Source of the DNA: Rhodocyclaceae bacterium UBA6160
Lineage (GTDB): Bacteria; Pseudomonadota; Gammaproteobacteria; Burkholderiales; Rhodocyclaceae
Length of the DNA stretch: 10,791 nt
Assembly (NCBI GenBank): GCA_002422995.1
Contig: DIUK01000053.1
Span: forward strand, 1,500 to 12,290
Direction of reading: 5' to 3'
A model generated the notes under the pieces. That model saw nothing but the letters and a program-made list of their open reading frames with translations, was not told where the DNA came from and ran no database searches. The translations under genes were made by a program, and so were the position numbers. Positions 6,233-10,791 of this stretch are shown here, piece after piece. Numbering within the stretch: position 1 is the first letter of the stretch; the number at the start of each line of letters is the position of its first letter.

Positions 6233-6886
6233 TCACGCCGACAAAAGCCTGCCTTGCTTTATTCGTACAGGATCTCCCGTTCGTACGTCAGGAATTTCCC
6301 GCTGATAAATTGTCTGAACTTTCCCGCTCTGCATGCGGACACGAACTTGATAAGATATGCGCTTATTCATATTTTTCTCTACTGCATTACCTGCATAAGC
6401 GCCACCTGCGCCGCCAATAACCGTCATGGCAACACGGCCATGCCCGCCCCCAATTTGGTGTCCGAGTAATGCGCCTGCAACACCACCAGCCACAGCGCCA
6501 ACCCCGCTACCCTTGCCGGGTGTTTCAATACGCCGGATTGAAATCACCTGGCCACAATTGCCACAAGCGGCAGCAACCGCGACTTTTTGAGCACCATCAC
6601 CTCTCTGCCTTCTATCTTCAAGCTCACTTATTGATGAGTTTTGCACCGATTTTTTAGCAGGCCCATCAACAAAATTTCCATTGGATTCACGCGAACTTTT
6701 TCCGGATGGGCTATTTGAATTTGCTTTTACATCAGCAAAATCATTGACACTTCTTTCTGATGAACTCGCTGAGTAAGCCAAAGGGGCACGGTCAAGCAAA
6801 GCTTCGATTCCCAAGGCACTAAATACGGTTACAGAGATAGCTGCAACCACTAACGCCGGATACAAAAATTTAGGAGCATGATCCAT
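6233..6886 (-). CDS. Membrane-anchored glycine-zipper 2TM domain protein
   Basis: 217 residues. An N-terminal hydrophobic helix (about 7-31, FLYPALVVAAISVTVFSA) without a lipobox suggests an inner-membrane anchor or an uncleaved signal. A polar, Ser-rich linker (about 38-100) follows, then CGNCG with Cys108 and Cys111, and the glycine-zipper region (about 126-168) with GAVAGGVAGALLG and GGAGGAYAG, typical of the SlyB/17-kDa-antigen type domain. The C-terminal part YQVRVRMQSG...GDPVRIKQGRL is the conserved small beta domain of this proteobacterial family. The function is unknown; related proteins belong to the outer membrane and its stress response. The GAAGGA ribosome site is well placed. It lies 137 bases after the small lipoprotein gene on the same strand and may share its transcript. 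A sigma-54-like element with the wrong spacing lies just upstream. Confidence 0.88.
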   Translation of the reverse strand: MDHAPKFLYPALVVAAISVTVFSALGIEALLDRAPLAYSASSSERSVNDFADVKANSNSPSGKSSRESNGNFVDGPAKKSVQNSSISELEDRRQRGDGAQKVAVAAACGNCGQVISIRRIETPGKGSGVGAVAGGVAGALLGHQIGGGHGRVAMTVIGGAGGAYAGNAVEKNMNKRISYQVRVRMQSGKVQTIYQREIPDVRTGDPVRIKQGRLLSA

Positions 6887-6908
6887 AAACGATCCTTCAA
6901 GGACTTAT

Positions 6909-6925
6909 AGCAACGCTATTTGCCA
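6909..6925 (-). promoter_or_regulatory. Sigma-54-like element with 11-base spacing (uncertain)
   Basis: The minus strand reads TGGCAAATAGCGTTGCT. The TGGCA and TTGCT halves match the two good sigma-54 promoters nearby, but GG and GC are 11 bases apart instead of 10. A start from it would also leave only about 12 bases before the ATG of the glycine-zipper gene. Sigma-54 spacing is strict, so this may be a decayed or non-functional site. The TTGCTATA stretch is shared with the bactofilin promoter. Confidence 0.25.
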
Positions 6926-6964
6926 TTTCGTTGACTTTTCGTGCACATCTAACGCGGGTAAGTA

Positions 6965-6998
6965 GATCCATAAAAATACGTTATGGTTTCTATGGATC
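6965..6998. repeat. Inverted repeat GATCCATA / TATGGATC
   Basis: Perfect 8-base arms (6965-6972 and 6991-6998) are separated by 18 bases, in the gap between the small lipoprotein stop and the glycine-zipper start. There is no T-run, so it is not a clear terminator. It could be an operator or an RNA processing structure. Confidence 0.4.
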
Positions 6999-7023
6999 GA
7001 CCAACCTCGTTAGCGCGACTTAT

Positions 7024-7230
7024 TTATTGAGCGGATGCAGTACCCATAGGGGCAGGTATCGCATCCTGAGCCGTTTCAGCAGCATCCGTTGCCACACTTG
7101 TTTCGTTTGCGGCAGTCGCGGATAAAGACGCTGCAGTAGTTGAAGACTCTTTGGTCGCTGGCGAATTGCAAGCAGCCATAGCAATGAAAAGACTTAAGAT
7201 AGAAACGATTTTTAAGTTTTTGTGCGGCAT
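7024..7230 (-). CDS. Small lipoprotein of unknown function, Ala/Ser/Thr-rich
   Basis: 68 residues. A lysine-bearing N-terminus, a hydrophobic run and the lipobox MAAC give lipidation at Cys21 and a mature peptide of about 48 residues. The mature part is almost all Ala, Ser, Thr, Glu and Asp with no predicted fold, and it ends APMGTASAQ. It is expected to be an acidic, flexible peptide tethered to a membrane by lipid. Asn follows the cysteine, which does not suggest the Asp+2 inner-membrane retention signal, so the outer membrane is more likely. AAGGAG stands 8 bases before the ATG, a strong ribosome site. The upstream region holds the best regulatory architecture in the window: sigma-54 promoter, IHF-like site and perfect GlrR-type operator. 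I do not recognise the family. The signal peptide, ribosome site and promoter together make it a real gene. Confidence 0.8.
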   Translation of the reverse strand: MPHKNLKIVSILSLFIAMAACNSPATKESSTTAASLSATAANETSVATDAAETAQDAIPAPMGTASAQ

Positions 7231-7299
7231 AAGTGAGACTCCTTAATGAATGAATTTAAGACGACACCCATTTGCATTTGAGGGTGCTGCCTATCACTA

Positions 7300-7315
7300 A
7301 GCAATCAACATGCCA
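7300..7315 (-). promoter_or_regulatory. Sigma-54 (-24/-12) promoter of the small lipoprotein gene
   Basis: Minus-strand TGGCATG-TTGA-TTGCT matches TGGCACG-N4-TTGCW at 11 of 12 defined bases, with GG (7314-7313) and GC (7302-7301) exactly 10 bases apart. The expected start is near 7289, leaving a leader of about 59 bases. That leader opens with a possible stem CACCC/GGGTG (7265-7286) and contains the AAGGAG ribosome site. An IHF-like site and a perfect TGTC-N10-GACA lie upstream. Confidence 0.85.
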
Positions 7316-7333
7316 TTTTTTATTTATTAAAAT

Positions 7334-7346
7334 ATTCAATTAGTTA
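7334..7346. promoter_or_regulatory. Possible IHF binding site
   Basis: ATTCAA-TTAG-TTA matches the IHF consensus WATCAA-N4-TTR with one mismatch. It lies in a very AT-rich stretch between the operator (7374-7397) and the -24 box (7315), exactly where IHF bends DNA in sigma-54 promoters. Enterobacterial glmY, the known GlrR target, also uses IHF. Confidence 0.45.
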
Positions 7347-7373
7347 CGAATAAATTATTCATATTTTCTGAAT

Positions 7374-7397
7374 AATTGTCGCAAGCCGAAGACAATT
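7374..7397. promoter_or_regulatory. GlrR-type enhancer site, perfect TGTC-N10-GACA
   Basis: AATTGTC (7374-7380), ten bases, then GACAATT (7391-7397): perfect 7-base arms. The core TGTC-N10-GACA is the motif known for GlrR (QseF) of enterobacteria. The centre is 72 bases upstream of the promoter GG, about -97 from the expected start. The gene for a GlrR-like protein begins its 3' end 111 bases away. Confidence 0.75.
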
Positions 7398-7442
7398 CAC
7401 TTCCCCCGGTCTTGGCCAGCTTCGCAGGCAAAGGTATTATCG

Positions 7443-7466
7443 AAAAAGCATCATTGAACCATGATG
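7443..7466 (-). terminator. Probable rho-independent terminator after glrR
   Basis: On the minus strand, CATCAT and ATGATG form a perfect 6-base stem around a 6-base loop, followed by CTTTTTC. It lies about 43 bases after the glrR stop. The stem is AT-rich and therefore modest, but the T-run follows directly and separates the operon from the lipoprotein enhancer. Confidence 0.5.
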
Positions 7467-7508
7467 TTTCTCAAGCCACACTGACTTATAAATGGAGCGG
7501 TGCGTCAA

Positions 7509-8852
7509 TTATTTAAAAAGGGCGGGTTCTAACGAGTGCCGTTGGAGCAATTTATAAAAATCTGTGCGGTTACGCTGCGCCAAGCTCGCTGCGCTGGCCA
7601 CATTACCACCCGTCATCTTAAGCAAGCGTGTCAGATAGTCCGCCTCAAAGCGCCGTCTGGCTTCATCAAACGGAACAATATCTTCTAGTGTTTGTATGGC
7701 ATTTTGTATCAACATCAAGGGCACAATAGGCCCTGTCGATAAAGCAACGGCTTGCTCAACCACATTGAGTAACTGCCTGACATTTCCCGACCATCTTGCT
7801 CGTATCAACAGATCCATCGCCTCCGGGGAAAAACCATTCACTTCTTTTTGATATCGATCGGCCAGAACATGCAAAAAGTGTCGGGCCAGCAAGGGAATAT
7901 CATCGCGTCGTTCAGACAAGGCAGGTATTGATAAAGCAACTACTTTGAGGCGATAAAACAAATCACTCCTAAACCGCCCTTCGGCCATTTCAACATCAAG
8001 GTTTCGATGGGTTGCGCTGATAACACGAATATTAACTGGGTGTAGCTTTGCCTCACCCAACGGCCTTACTTCTCGCTGCTCCAACATACGCAACAGTTTG
8101 ACCTGCAGGGGTAAAGGCATATCGCCTATCTCATCTAAAAACAGGGTGCCGCCATCAGCTTCTCTCACCAGTCCTATGTAATCCTTATTGGCACCAGTAA
8201 ATGCACCACGCACATAACCAAACAACTCAGATTCAAGCAAGTTTTCAGGAATAGCACCGCAGTTAACTGCCACAAATGGTTTTTTAGCACGTGCGCTGGC
8301 TTGATGAATAGCCTGTGCAAGCAACTCCTTCCCAGTACCCGACTCGCCATAGAGCATGACGCTCGCGTCGCTCGCTGCGACTAACTGGGCTTGCGCAAGC
8401 AGGCTTTCCATCAACGGACTTTGCGTCACGATTCTTGCTCGCCAGCTGGCGCTATGTCGCTTACTTGAATCACCTATCACTGACAATCGCAGCGCTTGCT
8501 CAACTTGAGTGAGCAGCTCTTGGGCATCATACGGTTTGGTCAGGTAACCAAAAACACCCCGATTTGTCGCCGCAACCGCGTCAGGAATTGTGCCATGTGC
8601 GGTCAAAATAATGACAGGCAAACTGGAATGCATCGCTCGAATTGCCTCAAACAAGGCAGCACCATCCATGCCTGGCATACGTAAATCAGTAATAACCAAA
8701 TGAGGCCGCTCACGAGAAATCATCGCCAGCGCCTGTTCTGCCTTATTAGTGGTCAGCACGCCATAGCCAGCACCTTCCAAGCGAATGGCAAGCAGGCGAA
8801 GTAAATCGTCATCATCATCAACCAGCAAAATACGCGTTGTCGCTGTACTCAT
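7509..8852 (-). CDS. glrR: Sigma-54-dependent response regulator, GlrR (QseF) type
   Basis: 447 residues, the length of E. coli GlrR. The receiver domain (about 6-120) has Asp56 as phosphoacceptor (ITDLRMPGMDG), the acidic pocket in VDDDDD (11-16), Thr84 and Lys106. The AAA+ domain (about 140-370) has Walker A GESGTGKE (169-176), GAFTGA (216-221, the sigma-54 contact loop), Walker B GGTLFLDE (234-241), the arginine-finger segment GRFRSDLFYRL (292-302) and WSGNVRQL (354-361). The C-terminal helix-turn-helix (about 415-440) ends RNRTDFYKLLQRH, which closely resembles the GlrR recognition region as I remember it. When phosphorylated it should activate sigma-54 promoters from an enhancer. It overlaps the upstream lipoprotein gene by ATGA, so the two are translationally coupled. 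Perfect or near GlrR operators lie just downstream of it, before the lipoprotein and bactofilin genes. Confidence 0.92.
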   Translation of the reverse strand: MSTATTRILLVDDDDDLLRLLAIRLEGAGYGVLTTNKAEQALAMISRERPHLVITDLRMPGMDGAALFEAIRAMHSSLPVIILTAHGTIPDAVAATNRGVFGYLTKPYDAQELLTQVEQALRLSVIGDSSKRHSASWRARIVTQSPLMESLLAQAQLVAASDASVMLYGESGTGKELLAQAIHQASARAKKPFVAVNCGAIPENLLESELFGYVRGAFTGANKDYIGLVREADGGTLFLDEIGDMPLPLQVKLLRMLEQREVRPLGEAKLHPVNIRVISATHRNLDVEMAEGRFRSDLFYRLKVVALSIPALSERRDDIPLLARHFLHVLADRYQKEVNGFSPEAMDLLIRARWSGNVRQLLNVVEQAVALSTGPIVPLMLIQNAIQTLEDIVPFDEARRRFEADYLTRLLKMTGGNVASAASLAQRNRTDFYKLLQRHSLEPALFK

Positions 8853-9424
8853 GGCTTAACTACACTGTCTCGTTGCAGCATTTTTCTTTCTATTTCTCTT
8901 AATGCGCCAAGTTTATTTTTGAACTCATCGGCACGCAAGGTTTGCATTTGTAACGCATTTGCCTGGCTTTGATTCAGCAACTCAAGCCGTAAACGCTCAA
9001 CAATATTGGTATGGAGCAACACAGCCAAGGCATGCACGGGGCGGCTTACCTGGAGGTTATCTTTGACAATCGGCTCAAGTAATTGCTGCGCATGGCGTGC
9101 ATCGCCCCCGGGAAACGATAGTGCCATAGCATATTGCAGCTGATAAAAAACTGACTTGTCCCTCTGATAATTTTTACGGGCTCGCTCTATTTCTTTGGTT
9201 AAATCAACCGCAGATAACTGTCGTAATTGCTCGAAATAAATAAGCAATGCTTGCACACTGCGAATAGGTTGAGAAGCATCTGAAACACTTTGCGAAGTGC
9301 TTTGACGTGCTGCTTTATTTACGCCTGCACAGCCAGTGATTAGTACAAGCATCATCGCCAGCACGAATCCTTGGAAAAAGCGCAGGCCAAATTTATCGGG
9401 ATTTATAACTATTAAATTCATCAT
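8849..9424 (-). CDS. qseG: QseG-like outer-membrane lipoprotein
   Basis: 191 residues from the ATG at 9424. The lipoprotein signal ends in the lipobox LITGC with Cys32, and the mature part is helical with SVQALLIYFEQLRQLSAVDLTKEIERARKNY, then a segment of repeat-like helices, and a C-terminal coiled-coil-like stretch before QRDSVVKP. In E. coli QseG is an outer-membrane lipoprotein that controls the kinase GlrK; it is encoded between glrK and glrR, the same order as here. Sequence conservation in this family is low, so the name rests largely on position and lipobox. A TTG at 9436 with GAAAGG 10 bases ahead is an alternative start adding four residues; an ATG at 9421 is also possible. It overlaps the start of glrR by four bases (ATGA). 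Confidence 0.75.
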   Translation of the reverse strand: MMNLIVINPDKFGLRFFQGFVLAMMLVLITGCAGVNKAARQSTSQSVSDASQPIRSVQALLIYFEQLRQLSAVDLTKEIERARKNYQRDKSVFYQLQYAMALSFPGGDARHAQQLLEPIVKDNLQVSRPVHALAVLLHTNIVERLRLELLNQSQANALQMQTLRADEFKNKLGALREIERKMLQRDSVVKP

Positions 9425-9458
9425 GTTGCGCTTCAAAAATGTGATGCCTTTCTCTTTA

Positions 9459-10791
9459 TTAGGTATTCAAGGGTAAAGAAACAGTGAATTGACCTTGCCC
9501 TTTACCCACGCTGATATCACCACCTAAGGTCAATACATGCTCTTTTGCAATAGATAAACCCAAACCAGAACCTTTGACTGCACCAGCAGCAACCGCCTGA
9601 CCGCGGTAAAAAGGATCAAACAAATTGGCTAAATCCTCTTCTGCAACACCAGGGCCTTCATCAATGACCGACAAAATGGCTTGATTTCGTTCTTTTCTTG
9701 CAGAGATGATAATTGTCCCCCCGGTTGGTGAGTATTTAATCGCATTGGATAAAAAGTTATCGAGAACAATTCGTAACCGTTCTGCATCTGTAGTAATAAT
9801 TAGATTATCAACTTGCAGGGATAAATTCAGCATTCTCGACGAAATCGCCAACCGCTGTTTATCGACAACACGGTTGATCACTTCGCTGAGTTTGACAGGT
9901 TGCAACTTGACTGGGGTTTGCAAAAAATCGGCTTCACCATGCCGCAGCAAATCTTCAATCAACCGCTGCAAATCCAGGCTGTGCTGACGCAAGATGCGCA
10001 CAATTTCCTGCTGTTTTCCTGTCAATGGCCCTGCGATTTCTTCAGCAAGCAAATCCGATCCAGCACGTAAAGCGGTCAATGGCGTTTTAAGTTCATGTGA
10101 AATATGCCGCAAAAAACGGCTCTTTTGCTCTTCTAACTGAACCAGTCGCAAACGTAACCAATCCAGACGATTGCCCAACTGCTTTAAGTCGTCCGGCCCC
10201 GTCACTTCAATTCGCGCATCCAAACGACGCTCACCCAAGTCACGAATCCCTTGTTCCAGTTGTGCAATTGGTTTGGCAAGCAAGTAGGTAAATCCGGCAA
10301 CGACAATGATCGACAAGGGTAATAACAAGAAGAGTTGTCGTTTCACTTGCATTTCGGTTTTACCAGCCAAGACATTCAAGGATTCTGCTTCTCGATCGAT
10401 TACCTGACTTGAACGAGTAAGAAGATTTCTTGCATTGTCGGCTATATCGGCATACTGGATGGCTGAATCAATGGCAGTTTCGCCGCTATAGCCTATGCTA
10501 ACAAGCGCTGAATAGAGTCGTTGCTCAGTCTGTAGCAACGTACTTAACTCTTGGCGCATAGGTGCTTCCAAGGGCAACTGGCCTAATTGCTGACTGACTT
10601 TAATAAACCGCTGATGCAATGTCAGGTAGTTTTCCCACAGCGCTTCATCCTTCAGTATCACGCTTTGTTGTGCGATCCGTTCCAAAGAGTTCGCCGTCTC
10701 GCTTAGTTCACGTGCAGCATGCGTAACACGGGCAGCGTCGTATATCGCACGCTGGCTTTGCGTGGCAAGTCGCTGTATGGCGACAGTATTG
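9459..10791 (-). CDS. glrK: Sensor histidine kinase GlrK (QseE) type, N-terminus cut off
   Basis: 443 C-terminal residues are visible and the frame stays open to the window edge. The family is about 475 long, so roughly the first membrane helix is missing. In order: a helical periplasmic sensor region (to about 10340), a transmembrane helix (about 10275-10337, FLLLPLSIIVVAGFTYLL), a HAMP domain, the dimerisation helix SHELKTPLTALRAGSDLL with the phospho-His codon at 10095-10097, then the ATPase domain with N box DNFLSNAIKYSP (9726-9761), G1 DEGPG (9648-9662), F box FDPFYRG and G2 GSGLGLSIAKEH (from 9572). All catalytic boxes are intact. It should be autophosphorylated and pass phosphate to the GlrR Asp56. 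An internal TTG at 10685 is not a start, since coding sequence continues upstream. Followed by qseG after 34 bases. Confidence 0.92.
   Translation of the reverse strand, partial: NTVAIQRLATQSQRAIYDAARVTHAARELSETANSLERIAQQSVILKDEALWENYLTLHQRFIKVSQQLGQLPLEAPMRQELSTLLQTEQRLYSALVSIGYSGETAIDSAIQYADIADNARNLLTRSSQVIDREAESLNVLAGKTEMQVKRQLFLLLPLSIIVVAGFTYLLAKPIAQLEQGIRDLGERRLDARIEVTGPDDLKQLGNRLDWLRLRLVQLEEQKSRFLRHISHELKTPLTALRAGSDLLAEEIAGPLTGKQQEIVRILRQHSLDLQRLIEDLLRHGEADFLQTPVKLQPVKLSEVINRVVDKQRLAISSRMLNLSLQVDNLIITTDAERLRIVLDNFLSNAIKYSPTGGTIIISARKERNQAILSVIDEGPGVAEEDLANLFDPFYRGQAVAAGAVKGSGLGLSIAKEHVLTLGGDISVGKGQGQFTVSLPLNT

Noticed and set aside
6887..7508. A glmY-like small RNA gene near the GlrR sites
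   Set aside because: Each sigma-54 promoter leads directly into a coding gene with a ribosome site, and no glmY-like structure or terminator follows the start. The region upstream of glrK, where glmY lies in E. coli, is outside the window.

Overview
This window looks like a chromosomal segment of a Gram-negative proteobacterium, most likely a betaproteobacterium. The evidence is a set of Sec/lipobox envelope proteins, a divergent lplT / alr-radA arrangement, sigma-54 promoters, and a sensor kinase–lipoprotein–response regulator trio of the GlrK-QseG-GlrR type. GC content is moderate. No rRNA, tRNA, insertion sequence, prophage or CRISPR array was seen. I would not name a genus from sequence alone.

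Left part (1-2939): the 5' end of radA (minus, cut by the window edge) follows alr (alanine racemase, minus) with a 26-base gap. lplT (lysophospholipid transporter, plus) is divergent across a 337-base intergenic region that holds a hairpin and a small tandem duplication in the lplT leader. Middle (2975-5060): a compact minus-strand operon of a LemA-type lipoprotein, an exported TPM-domain protein with a Gly-rich tail, and a second short TPM protein translationally coupled to the first. It is preceded by a good sigma-70-like promoter.

Next (5165-7500): three envelope or cytoskeleton genes on the minus strand. In transcription order they are a 68-residue alanine/serine/threonine-rich lipoprotein of unknown function, a membrane-anchored glycine-zipper protein, and a bactofilin with a long Ser-rich N-terminus. 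Two of the three have near-consensus sigma-54 promoters (GG-N10-GC, 11 of 12 defined bases). The lipoprotein gene also has a perfect TGTC-N10-GACA inverted repeat upstream, with an IHF-like site between. The bactofilin gene has two weaker copies of the same operator. TGTC-N10-GACA is the site known for enterobacterial GlrR. Right part (7509-10791): the operon glrK (cut by the edge) - qseG-like lipoprotein - glrR, with an ATGA overlap between the last two and a terminator-like hairpin after glrR.

The main result is that the GlrR-type activator sits directly beside apparent targets. In enterobacteria GlrR/sigma-54 controls the small RNA gene glmY. Here the sites precede protein-coding envelope genes, which suggests a self-contained envelope-sensing module: GlrK-QseG sense, GlrR with sigma-54 activates, and a small lipoprotein, bactofilin and perhaps the glycine-zipper protein are made. 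This link is inferred from sequence and is untested.
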